Below are positions 1 to 7,527 of a stretch of 40,192 nucleotides of DNA, piece by piece. Numbering within the stretch: position 1 is the stretch's first letter; every line of letters starts with the position of its first letter. Under the pieces are notes generated by a model. That model was given only the letters and a program-made list of their open reading frames with translations, did no database searches and was not told the DNA's origin. This DNA comes from a virus. Position numbers and translations under genes: made by a program. The stretch covers positions 1-40,192 of IMG/VR virus record IMGVR_UViG_3300023548_000003; one strand, 5' to 3'.

Positions 1-2
1 GG

Positions 3-959
3 AACGTAACATATCCCGACTACGCCACAGCCACAGTAGTAGCCGCTGGTGCCATGATGAATGATGCTGGAAAGTATTACTCCACTGCGCTTGGCGGCAC
101 TACAAACGGGGCTACACTCCTCACGGATATTGGTGTTACTGATTGGGTTGAAGAGGGCATCTATTCAGCTAACTTCGGGTTACTTGTTGAGCCGGGAACC
201 ACTAACCTCTACCCGCTACCCGAAGCTGTTGTAACTCAGACCTTCGCCGTTGCTCTTGGTGACAACACTCTATCGGTTACTGGCACAGGCTCACTTCTCA
301 CATCTGACTCTACAGCAGTGAGTACAGGGCACGGCACGGCAACAGAGGGTACTGATGTAACTATCAATGTTACTACTGCCGGAGATATTACCTGCACTCT
401 GACCGGATCACTTACTACAGCACAGATGGAAGCAGGTTCAGTATCAACCTCATTCCATCCATCTATTCGGGCTACGGAAGCAGGGAATGTAAACTGGCCT
501 ATTGCGAATAACTTTAGTAATGCGGCTGGTGTTTGTGTTGTTGATGTCATATTCAGCCAGTCACTTCAGGCATCCCCGTCTTCAAACTGGATGGGCATAC
601 TCACGACATCGAATCTAAACGCAAAGGACTTAATTTATCTCAGGTGGAACTCAGGGGTGATTGAAATCACAGACGGCCTTACTTCCGTTAACGCACCATA
701 CGCATATACCGCAGGTGAAGTGCTAACACTGGCAATTAGATATAGTACCAGTTTGAACGAAATGCAGCTTGGATATAAGTCAAGATCAAAATATGGAGCC
801 TCATTTGTATGGTCTACAACTGTCGCGTATGACGGGAATTTTGTTAATTCTATATTGCGCTTAGCTGTATCAAATGACTTCCCCATAACCTACCGCAACC
901 TCCCACTAATATATGACACTGACATGGATGTGGCTACCATAGAAGGAAAATTCTCATGA
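3..959 (+). CDS. Tail fibre protein, C-terminal part (5' truncated by window edge)
   Basis: The reading frame is open from the first bases of the window, so the first internal ATG (54) is not the real start. The encoded end matches the C-terminal 400 or so residues of the large fibre gene at 37805-40132: the first ~60 residues, a middle block of about 25 residues (TEAGNVNWPIANNFSN) and the last ~20 residues (ending DVATIEGKFS) are the same or nearly so, while the segments between differ completely. The last ~160 residues resemble a LamG/concanavalin-like beta-sandwich, common in receptor-binding tips; that is inference from composition and spacing. The stop overlaps the next ATG (ATGA). If the molecule is circular, this is an alternative 3' end of the fibre gene rather than a separate gene. 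Confidence 0.8.
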   Translation, partial: NVTYPDYATATVVAAGAMMNDAGKYYSTALGGTTNGATLLTDIGVTDWVEEGIYSANFGLLVEPGTTNLYPLPEAVVTQTFAVALGDNTLSVTGTGSLLTSDSTAVSTGHGTATEGTDVTINVTTAGDITCTLTGSLTTAQMEAGSVSTSFHPSIRATEAGNVNWPIANNFSNAAGVCVVDVIFSQSLQASPSSNWMGILTTSNLNAKDLIYLRWNSGVIEITDGLTSVNAPYAYTAGEVLTLAIRYSTSLNEMQLGYKSRSKYGASFVWSTTVAYDGNFVNSILRLAVSNDFPITYRNLPLIYDTDMDVATIEGKFS

Positions 960-1426
960 GTATTAACCTAATAATCACCACCCCAACAAACTTCGACCTG
1001 TCCCTCCCAAAGAAGCCGACCAAAGCACAGCAAGCAGTCCAGGACGCTATCCAGAGCCTTGGCGTGCAATGGCCTGACTCTTCAGTAGGTACAGACGGCA
1101 CAAGTAAGCTGTATATTGTCGTTACTCGCACAGGCGACTTACAAGGGCTTATCGACTTAATCAAGGGCTACGGCCTACCCATAGTTGTAAAGCACGCTCA
1201 GGACTCACAGAAGAGCCTTGTCACTAATAAAGATGGCCCTATTCTGGACGCTGGCGGCAACATGCAATATAAAGTCTTTGTGTATAAGCAGGCTACCACT
1301 GCAGAGCTGCTTCCCTTCATGGCTCCCGTTCGCACTTATGATAAGACGGGCAAGATGCTTTCAGAGAAGCCTGCTACCGTTGTCACTCTGCCACAGTATG
1401 GTGGGCATGAGGCTTGGCAGATATGA
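956..1426 (+). CDS. Hypothetical phage protein downstream of tail fibre
   Basis: A 156-residue soluble protein with no signal peptide or membrane segment. I do not recognise the family. The N-terminal ~20 residues are rich in T, N, P and K, followed by a mixed alpha/beta region. It starts in an ATGA overlap with the fibre gene and ends in an ATGA overlap with the next gene, so it is translationally coupled to both. Genes directly after a fibre are often fibre-assembly chaperones or attached tip proteins; that is a positional guess only. Its first 64 bases recur at the very end of the window (40129-40192). Confidence 0.8.
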   Translation: MSINLIITTPTNFDLSLPKKPTKAQQAVQDAIQSLGVQWPDSSVGTDGTSKLYIVVTRTGDLQGLIDLIKGYGLPIVVKHAQDSQKSLVTNKDGPILDAGGNMQYKVFVYKQATTAELLPFMAPVRTYDKTGKMLSEKPATVVTLPQYGGHEAWQI

Positions 1427-1725
1427 AAACAATCTTATTCCTACTAATGATAATTCCTATGTCTGCTAACGCAGAAGACTGGAGATTTCAACCAGACAAA
1501 CAATTCCACTTTACTGCCAGTGCGGCGTTGACAGGAGCCTTGCTTCTTGAACCCACATACCCGCACGAAATTGATATGGCGATTGTCATGGGCTTGGGGC
1601 TGGCTAAAGAGATCGCAGACACGCAAAAGAAGGGCGGTTATTTCAGTGTTGCAGATTTGGGCTATGACGCGCTTGGCATTTTGAGTGCCTATGTTACCTA
1701 TAGATTTCTAACAATAAGGTGGTAG
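1423..1725 (+). CDS. Secreted/periplasmic DUF2279 (YfiM)-like protein
   Basis: A 100-residue protein. The ATG at 1423 overlaps the upstream stop and gives a clean signal peptide: MKTI, a hydrophobic core, then SANA before EDW; the in-frame ATG at 1414 would place three extra residues before it. The mature part has PDKQFHF early, a GLAKEIADT segment in the middle and a SVADLGYDALG segment later, the DK..HF / G.KE..D / DL..D..G pattern of the DUF2279/YfiM family, whose function is unknown. It opens the lysis cassette, so an envelope role is plausible, but none is shown. Confidence 0.75.
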   Translation: MKTILFLLMIIPMSANAEDWRFQPDKQFHFTASAALTGALLLEPTYPHEIDMAIVMGLGLAKEIADTQKKGGYFSVADLGYDALGILSAYVTYRFLTIRW

Positions 1726-1727
1726 TG

Positions 1728-2045
1728 GTGGAACATGAAATTACAGTATTGAAACAACAAGTCCAGACAATAGCGGACGGGCAGGTTGAGATGAAAACGG
1801 CGCTGAAGGATATATCGGCAAGTCTCAAGTCATTGACCCGGCTTGAAGTGCAACACTCTGAAACACAGGCATCTATCAAGAGAGCGTTCTCTCGCATAGA
1901 TGACCATGAAGAGCGCGTAAGGAAAATTGAGGATTCATTGCCAACCATGAAAATGGCAACAGGGCTCGTGTTTAAAGCCACGCTGGGGGTGCTGGGGATC
2001 CTTGGAAGCGCTGCATTGCTGGCAACAATTAAGGGGCTGATATGA
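1728..2045 (+). CDS. Coiled-coil membrane-anchored protein (XhlA-like lysis accessory)
   Basis: About 105 residues: an N-terminal ~75-residue coiled coil with heptad-spaced L/I/V and many charged residues, then one C-terminal transmembrane helix (GLVFKATLGVLGILGSAALLA) and a short tail. This is the layout of XhlA-type haemolysin/holin accessory proteins. Four candidate starts lie at 1719-1728 (GTG, GTA, GTG, GTG). GTG 1728 is chosen because AAGGTGG at 1716-1722 sits five bases upstream. It lies between a secreted protein and the endolysin. The sequence shows a membrane-anchored coiled coil; a role in lysis is inferred from position. Confidence 0.7.
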   Translation: MEHEITVLKQQVQTIADGQVEMKTALKDISASLKSLTRLEVQHSETQASIKRAFSRIDDHEERVRKIEDSLPTMKMATGLVFKATLGVLGILGSAALLATIKGLI

Positions 2046-2131
2046 GAATCGCAATTTGTCCGGAAAATAAGGTTTGCTCGAAGTGTGAAGGTAAAAATGT
2101 TATAAGGAAGGGTAACAAATGTTACGTATAG
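2042..2131 (+). CDS. 29-residue Cys-rich mini-ORF overlapping the endolysin start
   Basis: The ATG overlaps the upstream stop (ATGA) and the stop at 2129-2131 lies 13 bases inside the endolysin gene in another frame. The peptide has four cysteines spaced C-x5-C-x2-C-x11-C. Its first residues (MRIAICP) nearly repeat the start of the endolysin (MLRIAICPG). It may be a coupling leader that delivers ribosomes to the endolysin start, or a remnant of a duplicated endolysin 5' end. Expression as a peptide is unproven. Confidence 0.4.
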   Translation: MRIAICPENKVCSKCEGKNVIRKGNKCYV

Positions 2132-2667
2132 CAATCTGCCCAGGACATCATGAAAAAGCACGTGGCGCGGTCAACAAAAAGCATTCTCTAAATGAGCACA
2201 ATGAAGCACTGAGGGTTGTTGCGTGTATGACGCCGCTGCTTCGCGGCATGGGCCATGAGGTTGGAATTTTCATAGGAACGCTTGGCTCCAAAATAGCGCA
2301 GATCAATGCCGGAGAGTTTGACCTTGCCCTTGATATTCATTTTAACGCTGGCGGTGGGCGCGGGTGCGAAGTTGTTTACGTTCCCCATTCAAGGACACGC
2401 AGGGAACAAGCGCGGGTGATTAGCGAGTCCATCGCTACCTATATGAACCTGAAGGATCGCGGCCCGAAGGAGGGCTGGTATCAAGGGGGTGAGAACCCCG
2501 GTACGAAACCCGATGCCTTTGTTGCGCAAACGAATTGCCCCGCGTTTATCCCGGAACCGTTGTTTATTGATAATGATTCAGAGGTCGAATACTGGTTTGT
2601 GGCTGGACGTCACGCACAGATAGCCGAGGCAATCACCTTGGGTATATCAAATTCATTCGGAGGTTAG
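2119..2667 (+). CDS. Endolysin: N-acetylmuramoyl-L-alanine amidase (Amidase_3)
   Basis: A 182-residue single-domain zinc amidase that cuts the bond between MurNAc and L-alanine in peptidoglycan at the end of infection. Expected Amidase_3 residues are in place: PGH near the start (H10), NEHNE (E26), LDIHFNA (H74) as zinc ligands, and a glutamate in the FIPEPLF segment (E146) as catalytic base. There is no cell-wall-binding domain and no signal peptide, so it should need a holin to reach the wall. AAGGAAGGG lies just upstream of the ATG. It is followed at once by a tiny lipoprotein gene and a holin-like gene. Confidence 0.93.
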   Translation: MLRIAICPGHHEKARGAVNKKHSLNEHNEALRVVACMTPLLRGMGHEVGIFIGTLGSKIAQINAGEFDLALDIHFNAGGGRGCEVVYVPHSRTRREQARVISESIATYMNLKDRGPKEGWYQGGENPGTKPDAFVAQTNCPAFIPEPLFIDNDSEVEYWFVAGRHAQIAEAITLGISNSFGG

Positions 2668-2670
2668 CCA

Positions 2671-2772
2671 ATGAAATATATACCAATAATTACAGTCATT
2701 TTACTCCTGATTATTCTGGCAGGTTGTGGCCCGGTCGGGGATTTCCTGGACTGGTACAATTTACCGTCATGA
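2671..2772 (+). CDS. Small lipoprotein (33 aa), possible o-spanin-like
   Basis: This gene encodes a short basic start, a run of I/L/V and a lipobox LAGC, followed by only about 14 mature residues. AGGAG-type sequence (CGGAGG) precedes the ATG. Tiny lipoproteins next to endolysins in phages of Gram-negative hosts are often the outer-membrane half of a spanin pair (Rz1-like), but this one lacks a proline-rich mature part and no clear Rz partner overlaps it. The lipoprotein call is strong; spanin is only a possibility. Confidence 0.7.
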   Translation: MKYIPIITVILLLIILAGCGPVGDFLDWYNLPS

Positions 2773-2861
2773 GTATGACACCTGAAAAGTTTAATGATTG
2801 GCGGGTGATTCTTGGGATGGAGATCACGCACTGGTATGTGTCGCTAGGGAAGGGGGCTTAA
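2769..2861 (+). CDS. Small hypothetical protein (30 aa)
   Basis: The ATG overlaps the stop of the lipoprotein gene and the stop precedes the holin-like ATG by one base, so this mini-ORF is tightly packed in the lysis operon. The peptide is amphipathic with two tryptophans and no membrane helix. I do not recognise it. Confidence 0.5.
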   Translation: MSMTPEKFNDWRVILGMEITHWYVSLGKGA

Positions 2862-2862
2862 T

Positions 2863-3264
2863 ATGCTAGGGAGTTTATTATCAGGACTCATTGCCCCAGT
2901 TGCTGGTGTAATTAACAAATGGCAGGACGGTCGCCAGAAAAAGGCTGAGCGTAAAGATCGCCTCGCAGAAGCAGAGGTGAACGGACGGATCGCACGCATA
3001 GCAAGAGAATCCGAGGGTGATATAAATTATGACATCGAAGCACAGCGACAGATGCAGTATTCATGGAAGGATGAATTTCTCATGTTCGTTTTGTCACTTC
3101 CATTCATCGGTTCATTTATTCCGGTGGTTCAGGATTATGTAGTAAAAGGCTGGGAATATCTGACGCTTGCTCCGTCATGGTATCAATGGGCGTTTCTTGG
3201 TGTTATATCAGCAACATTTGGGCTTCGTGGCTGGAAAGCTTTAAGCTGGAAAAAATCAGCATGA
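2863..3264 (+). CDS. Holin-like membrane protein (3-TM GTA/phage holin type)
   Basis: A 133-residue protein with a hydrophobic N-terminal segment (about residues 2-18), a charged helical region rich in R/K/E/A (about 19-65), and two hydrophobic segments near the C-terminus (about 72-90 and 105-125), ending in a basic tail (KKSA). This layout fits the '3TM holin' family of gene transfer agents and Gram-negative phages. Holins pore the inner membrane so the endolysin can escape. It is two genes after the amidase and overlaps the next gene by ATGA. Confidence 0.7.
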   Translation: MLGSLLSGLIAPVAGVINKWQDGRQKKAERKDRLAEAEVNGRIARIARESEGDINYDIEAQRQMQYSWKDEFLMFVLSLPFIGSFIPVVQDYVVKGWEYLTLAPSWYQWAFLGVISATFGLRGWKALSWKKSA

Positions 3265-3599
3265 GTATATTCTCTTTCGCCGGTTTCGCATATCGCAACC
3301 CATCATACGTAACACGAAAGGCTCGCCGTGCCTGGAAGGTCCATAAGGCCATGCAGGCATACCGATTCACGCACACAGAATGCGCTTGGTGTGGCCGGAC
3401 AAAAAAGCTGGACGTGCACCATATCACTCCTGTTTCAGTGGCTCCAGAGCGCGCTGATGACCTCACGAACATGCTTATGCTCTGCCGGAAGGGCTGTCAT
3501 ATTAGACTTGGCCATGCTGGAAACTGGGGGCGGCGCTATGTTGAGAATGTGAAAGAAGCTTGTGCTATGCGGAAGGTTATCAGGACTCGAAAGAAGTAG
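3261..3599 (+). CDS. HNH endonuclease-like protein
   Basis: A 112-residue protein. The ATG at 3261 overlaps the previous stop, so it is preferred over 3177. A basic N-terminus is followed by a CAWC knuckle, then the DVHHI-P core (HNH His pair), a conserved N (NMLML) and a second metal knuckle (C..GCH). Phage HNH proteins nick or cut DNA; some help packaging and others are homing-type parasites. A packaging HNH (20256) also exists in this genome, so this one is more likely a free-standing accessory nuclease at the end of the late operon. Confidence 0.8.
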   Translation: MSIFSFAGFAYRNPSYVTRKARRAWKVHKAMQAYRFTHTECAWCGRTKKLDVHHITPVSVAPERADDLTNMLMLCRKGCHIRLGHAGNWGRRYVENVKEACAMRKVIRTRKK

Positions 3600-3608
3600 C
3601 CTTTAAAT

Positions 3609-3625
3609 GCCCATAATCTCTGGGC
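3609..3625. terminator. Weak hairpin between convergent genes
   Basis: GCCCA (3609-3613) and TGGGC (3621-3625) can pair across a 7-base loop, followed by TCAATTT on the plus strand and by ATTTAAA on the minus strand. It lies between the stops of convergent genes (3599 and 3632), where a bidirectional terminator is expected. The stem is short. Confidence 0.3.
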
Positions 3626-3631
3626 TCAATT

Positions 3632-3844
3632 TCATCCAACACACTCCCCTACCCATTTCAGGTCGAATGGATATTTAATGTCAGGATACTTAGCCCTGAA
3701 TTGATGAATATTCAAGCATGGCGTGATTGCCATTGACCTTTTTTCCTGATAGGGAAATATGGTCTGATCCTTTTGCTTTGATTCAGCAAACATGGCTGCG
3801 CAGATCATCAGCCAAACGATTATGCCTATGATTGTTTTATACAC
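3632..3844 (-). CDS. Hypothetical exported protein (70 aa)
   Basis: Starts at GTG with AGGAGG seven bases upstream. The N-terminus is a signal peptide or membrane anchor (MYKTIIGIIVWLMICAAMFA), followed by about 50 soluble residues with two cysteines. I do not recognise it. It is the last gene of the leftward early operon. Confidence 0.6.
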   Translation of the reverse strand: MYKTIIGIIVWLMICAAMFAESKQKDQTIFPYQEKRSMAITPCLNIHQFRAKYPDIKYPFDLKWVGECVG

Positions 3845-4100
3845 CCTTAACCTCCTTCGCCTTCTTTCTCAGCAAATCCGCATAGTCACAGATTGCCGCG
3901 TTGTATGCCCAAACCTCATTTACTGTAAAATCATCAGGAGGCAGCAGTACCCGCTCGTCATCTTTGAGTGCAGCTGCCTCGTCCCAAATCTCAGCGTCAT
4001 GGGATGTGAAGGATTGGGCTGTCGTTTGACTCGTTTGACTGCACAATGCCTTTATTGTCTCGATTTCTTTCTGCATATCTTTGATTAATTCTATTGGCAT
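3837..4100 (-). CDS. Hypothetical protein (87 aa)
   Basis: A mostly helical acidic protein: an N-terminal amphipathic helix (about 1-20), a T/S-rich linker, and a C-terminal helix ending in a basic RKKAKEVK tail. No known motif is seen. It overlaps the next small gene by eight bases. No strong Shine-Dalgarno is visible before its ATG, and a strong hairpin separates it from the exonuclease gene upstream, so it may be less expressed than the recombination genes. Confidence 0.55.
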   Translation of the reverse strand: MPIELIKDMQKEIETIKALCSQTSQTTAQSFTSHDAEIWDEAAALKDDERVLLPPDDFTVNEVWAYNAAICDYADLLRKKAKEVKGV

Positions 4101-4164
4101 TTATGGTTAATCCCGCTTTCATTGTCCCCCATCGGCTCTGCATCTACACAGGCAGCAGATTGCA

Positions 4165-4202
4165 GCCGGGACACAGGAGGGGAGGCGGGTCTGTGTCCCG
4201 GC
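4165..4202 (-). terminator. Strong 12-bp hairpin after the exonuclease gene
   Basis: A perfect 12-base inverted repeat (GCCGGGACACAG at 4165-4176, CTGTGTCCCGGC at 4191-4202) with a 14-base loop begins six bases past the YqaJ stop. There is no U-run on either strand, so it is either a factor-dependent terminator or an RNA end-stabilising structure, not a textbook intrinsic terminator. Confidence 0.5.
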
Positions 4203-4207
4203 ATTTG

Positions 4208-5842
4208 TTAAGCCTGCTTCGTTCCGACTTCTACAGGCACATGACTTTCAAGAATTTCTACAAGCTCATTTGCAGCCTGTTCATGGATTGCCCATGCATC
4301 GCACCAGTATGCAACATCCTCCATCAATGTTTTTGGCTGTGCGCTTGCTGGCTTCGCCTTTTGCAGCGGAACAACCTTTGCGGAGCCATGTTCTACTGGC
4401 TCAGGCTTCATATCCTGCCGCTCAGTGAGATTTTCCGCTTCGGTCCGTGTCTTGGCCTGCATTTCCTGCTGAATGCGCTCACGTTCGATTCTGGTGGACT
4501 CTTCGGCTTTCCGCTCTTCCTCCTGCCGGATACGTTCACGCTCTACCTCAAGCCTTGCTTCCTCGGCCTGCTTGTGTTCAGTGATCCTCATCTTAGCCAG
4601 GTTCAACAGGTCTTCACGATCTTTGGTTATGATCTGCTGTAGGTCGCGGAACAGGAACCCATAGTCCCCGGCAATCTCTTTCAGGGCTTTCAGGTTCGCT
4701 TCGATATTGTCGGCAGATTCGTTGGCTTCGATCTTGCAACGTGCAATCTCGGTGTTTACGGCATTCTGCAATGATTCAATAGTACGCTTGTTTTTGATAA
4801 CACCTGCAAAGTCAGGGGAGCAGTCAGGCACTCGCACCCCCTCAACACGCGCGTTCAGCTTGTCCATGTGCTCACTGAATGCGCGGCGTGCCTTTAATAC
4901 AATTCCTTCACGAATTGATTGCTTCTTGGCCTTTACAAGTTTCTCTAATGACAGCCGCTTGGTGCGCATTTCCGCCTTCAATGTGTCGATTATCTTGAAC
5001 AGGTCGGCAATGTCTGATGTCTGGTTCAGTGCAGCCTGTTTTACATCGTCCAGTTCCTTCTCGGTCTTTCCGCAGAACTTCACCATTGCATCTGCATCGG
5101 CAAAGTCCTGATCTGTTTTCAGGTCGGTATTGATTGCCCGGATAAATTTCAGCGCTGATGTTTCATATTCAGTCAGATTTGATTTTGTTACGCCGCCGGT
5201 GATTTGAACATTCAGCGCCGGCAGTGATTCTATTGTTAGTGCCACTGGCTCAACGACCACTTCCTGCGGAGTGTAGTCTGCAAGATCAGCCTGAAACTGC
5301 TCCCAGCCTTTAAGCAGCCGTTCGGCGCGACCCTCAACCGGGTAGTATTCCATGTACTCAAAGTTTTCCTCTGTGCCATCGGAGACAACGAAAATCACCT
5401 TCTCAGCGCCTGATACAAGCAGCTGTTGTTCAAGCTGCCAGTAATAAAACTCTGACATATCATTGTTGCGAACGTCAGCGGCCAGTCTTTCGTTCCACAG
5501 TTTATGCTCATAAAGAATGGTTTCCATCATGGTTACGCCATCGAACGAGGCGAGCAGGTGCGGGTATTTGTCAGATATTGCCGTGATCGGAAAAAACTCT
5601 TCGCCAAACATCCCTTCAACAACCTTCCGTGCTGCGGATTCTGTAGCGTGTCCCCTGTCAAACAGGGCTTGTTGCTCCGGGGTTACTTCCGGTGTGACGC
5701 CAGTCTTAACTTGCCGCATAAGATCGTCGCGTGTCATATATTTGCTGGCCCCCATCATAGCCTGAGCCTCTGATGCTGTGCAGTAATTCTGGCGCAATGC
5801 CAACCACTCTTTGCTGCCTTGCTTTACATCAGTTATTTTCAT
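4208..5842 (-). CDS. YqaJ-type (lambda Exo family) exonuclease with long coiled-coil C-terminus
   Basis: A 544-residue protein. The N-terminal ~200 residues carry the YqaJ/lambda exonuclease PD-(D/E)XK core: GSKEWLALR (9-17), RGHATE (63-68), SFDG with D101, and E112-x-K114. It should digest 5' strands of linear duplex DNA for RecT annealing. The rest (about 260-480) is long charged helix/coiled coil with many R/E repeats, like DUF1351-type proteins normally encoded separately beside phage recombinases; here the two appear fused. ATG 5842 is chosen over TTG 5851 because GGAGG lies nine bases before it. It overlaps the recT stop by 14 bases. Confidence 0.85.
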   Translation of the reverse strand: MKITDVKQGSKEWLALRQNYCTASEAQAMMGASKYMTRDDLMRQVKTGVTPEVTPEQQALFDRGHATESAARKVVEGMFGEEFFPITAISDKYPHLLASFDGVTMMETILYEHKLWNERLAADVRNNDMSEFYYWQLEQQLLVSGAEKVIFVVSDGTEENFEYMEYYPVEGRAERLLKGWEQFQADLADYTPQEVVVEPVALTIESLPALNVQITGGVTKSNLTEYETSALKFIRAINTDLKTDQDFADADAMVKFCGKTEKELDDVKQAALNQTSDIADLFKIIDTLKAEMRTKRLSLEKLVKAKKQSIREGIVLKARRAFSEHMDKLNARVEGVRVPDCSPDFAGVIKNKRTIESLQNAVNTEIARCKIEANESADNIEANLKALKEIAGDYGFLFRDLQQIITKDREDLLNLAKMRITEHKQAEEARLEVERERIRQEEERKAEESTRIERERIQQEMQAKTRTEAENLTERQDMKPEPVEHGSAKVVPLQKAKPASAQPKTLMEDVAYWCDAWAIHEQAANELVEILESHVPVEVGTKQA

Positions 5843-6578
5843 CTGTAACAACCTCCGCGTCGGTTGGAGCGTTTTCCATCTCCGCCTGCTTGATTTTTGT
5901 AATTTGATCCAGGGTGAGTTGTGCCTTGGTGTTAATCATTTTGATTAAATCTTCAGCAGACCTCTTGCCTGATTCGATGGCCAATTGCCATGCTGGGAAA
6001 TTCTTTTTGAAATCTTCATCAGGGTAGTATTCGGGTTCCGCAGGCGTAATATCGACGATGTCCTGTGCCTCTTCGGCAACAGCCAGCCCCTTTAGCAGAT
6101 CCCCGAATGCATCGCGCAATGCGAATGCCCTGGCACGCATCTGGAGCATGCGCTTCGGATACTGTGTCCATGGCCCTTTCTTTCCCCACAGCCCTGCTGT
6201 CTGCGCATCATCTTGTGAGAAGGTTCTGACCTCTTCATCCTGACCCTTACGCTTAACCCGGCATGTGGCTGTCATACGGTTCCCATCAAAGGTTTCTTTG
6301 ACGTATTCGCACTTTGATGAGTTGCGTACTACTGCAACCAGGGCATCACCCCATATTGAAGGCCGGCCATTGATAACTGCTATATTCTGAAGCGCCTGCA
6401 TTGGCTTCAGTCCAATCTCCATACCCATCTGCACGGCCACAAGTACATTGCCAGCCTTGCCTTTATATTCGGGTGGAACCATGTCGCTGTTTGCAATCAG
6501 CTCTGCATAGTCCTGCGCTTCTTTCAGGGTTGTAGGAGCCAGCGAAAACCCCGTTGCCTGCTTCAATTCAGTTGTCAT
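5829..6578 (-). CDS. recT: RecT family single-strand annealing protein
   Basis: A 249-residue recombinase. The central region has the family hallmarks: LVAVQMGMEIGLKPMQALQNIAVINGRPSIWGD (in part), a typical 'G-x-P-x-x-A-x-x-x-I-x-V-x-G-x-P' stretch, and KRMLQMRARAFALRDAF further on. RecT proteins anneal complementary single strands behind an exonuclease; the partner here is the YqaJ gene that overlaps its 3' end. The ATG overlaps the upstream stop (ATGA). The C-terminal ~70 residues are acidic and helical, as usual for the family. Confidence 0.92.
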   Translation of the reverse strand: MTTELKQATGFSLAPTTLKEAQDYAELIANSDMVPPEYKGKAGNVLVAVQMGMEIGLKPMQALQNIAVINGRPSIWGDALVAVVRNSSKCEYVKETFDGNRMTATCRVKRKGQDEEVRTFSQDDAQTAGLWGKKGPWTQYPKRMLQMRARAFALRDAFGDLLKGLAVAEEAQDIVDITPAEPEYYPDEDFKKNFPAWQLAIESGKRSAEDLIKMINTKAQLTLDQITKIKQAEMENAPTDAEVVTDENN

Positions 6579-6862
6579 TTCTTTCTGTCTCCGTTATTAC
6601 GTGATAGGTGTTCATGCCACGGCCTGCCAGCATACCACATGATAATGCGTTCTTCTTCATCGATGTTTTCATCTAGATATGCATCGTGCATCGAATAGAG
6701 CATGCAGCAGATCAGGTTGCCAAGAGATTCGGGGGCAATACTCCCGTTATAATTTGTCGCCTCTTGGATCGCTGCAACAATCTCGCCAGTTGAATCCTTT
6801 AATTGAGCGTGCATGTTCTCGCCGTCTTCAATCCATTCGCGCATGTTTAATGGGCCACACAT
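6575..6862 (-). CDS. Hypothetical protein (95 aa), partner of pentapeptide gene, copy 1
   Basis: A small acidic protein. Its first ~60 residues match the start of the 81-residue gene at 7571-7816; the two diverge after MHDA(Y/H)LD. Here the tail is E/R-rich with WYAGRPWHEH. Its start overlaps the pentapeptide gene by 16 bases, with AGGTAGGA upstream, and its stop overlaps recT (ATGA). No known domain is recognised. The C-terminus of this copy is likely the ancestral form, because the other copy ends in duplicated leader sequence. Confidence 0.7.
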   Translation of the reverse strand: MCGPLNMREWIEDGENMHAQLKDSTGEIVAAIQEATNYNGSIAPESLGNLICCMLYSMHDAYLDENIDEEERIIMWYAGRPWHEHLSRNNGDRKK

Positions 6863-7527
6863 GATTTTCCTACCTCATCAAATATGCCTAAATCTATAAG
6901 TTTTAGTTTCCATTCATTCCACCATTCCAAAGCGCCCCCATCCATTTTTGAGATAGTGTTATCGTCAAATTCAAGCCATTCAGTTTTTTTGTGGCGCTCA
7001 CAGCCGATTTGTAAGTAAGTGTCTGTGTAAGAAATATCATATTTGGTAATATGTAGAGACTTTATTTCTCTGTTATTCCCTCTTGCTCCGTCAAGGTTGG
7101 AACCGGAAAGGTTGCACCCGTCAAGTTTGGCCCCGTCAAGTTTGGCCTTGTAAAGGTTGGCCTTGTAAAGGTTGGCCCCGGAAAGGCTGGCCATGTAAAG
7201 GTTGCACCCGGAAAGGTTGGCCTTGTAAAGGTTGCACCCGGAAAGGTTGGCCCCGGAAAGGCTGGCCCCGTCAAGTTTGGCCTTGTAAAGGTTGGCCCCG
7301 GAAAGGTTGGCCCCGGAAAGGTTGGCCATGTAAAGGTTGCACCCGGAAAGGTTGGCCCCGTCAAGGTTGGCCCCGGAAAGGTTGGCCCCGGCAAGCGAAG
7401 CCCGGTTTTTAACAGCCCATTTAACAGCCATCCCGAGCTTAACTGAGTTTTTTTCAGTCTTATCGCAATCAATTTCAGCTGTAAATTGAATATCACCTGT
7501 ATATCTATTTAATACATTGAATTCCAC
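6847..7527 (-). CDS. Pentapeptide-repeat protein, copy 1 (intact)
   Basis: A 226-residue protein: a ~45-residue head, about 21 pentapeptide repeats of A(N/S/K)L(S/D/Y)(G/K/M) type (about 45-150), then a ~75-residue C-terminal domain with several W and C. Such arrays fold into a right-handed quadrilateral beta helix; some members (MfpA, Qnr, McbG) mimic B-DNA and bind gyrase. A DNA-mimic role against host enzymes is possible but not shown. GTG start with GGAGG nine bases upstream. It sits in a recombination operon, where lambda places its anti-RecBCD gene. A second copy lies at 7801-8527. Confidence 0.85.
   Translation of the reverse strand: MEFNVLNRYTGDIQFTAEIDCDKTEKNSVKLGMAVKWAVKNRASLAGANLSGANLDGANLSGCNLYMANLSGANLSGANLYKAKLDGASLSGANLSGCNLYKANLSGCNLYMASLSGANLYKANLYKAKLDGAKLDGCNLSGSNLDGARGNNREIKSLHITKYDISYTDTYLQIGCERHKKTEWLEFDDNTISKMDGGALEWWNEWKLKLIDLGIFDEVGKSCVAH
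7087..7400. repeat. 15-bp tandem repeat array, copy 1
   Basis: About 21 units of a degenerate 15-base repeat (plus-strand form like GGTTGGCCCCGGAAA) encode the pentapeptides on the minus strand. Because the unit is a multiple of three and rarely contains stops, neighbouring frames also stay open, giving long false ORFs on both strands. Confidence 0.9.

Noticed and set aside
1-1019. Diversity-generating retroelement acting on the fibre gene
   Set aside because: No reverse transcriptase is found, and the differences are whole-segment replacements and length changes, not scattered adenine-directed substitutions.
4094-4642. 182-residue plus-strand ORF opposite the exonuclease gene
   Set aside because: It is the antisense shadow of the exonuclease C-terminus, with no ribosome site and an unnatural residue composition.
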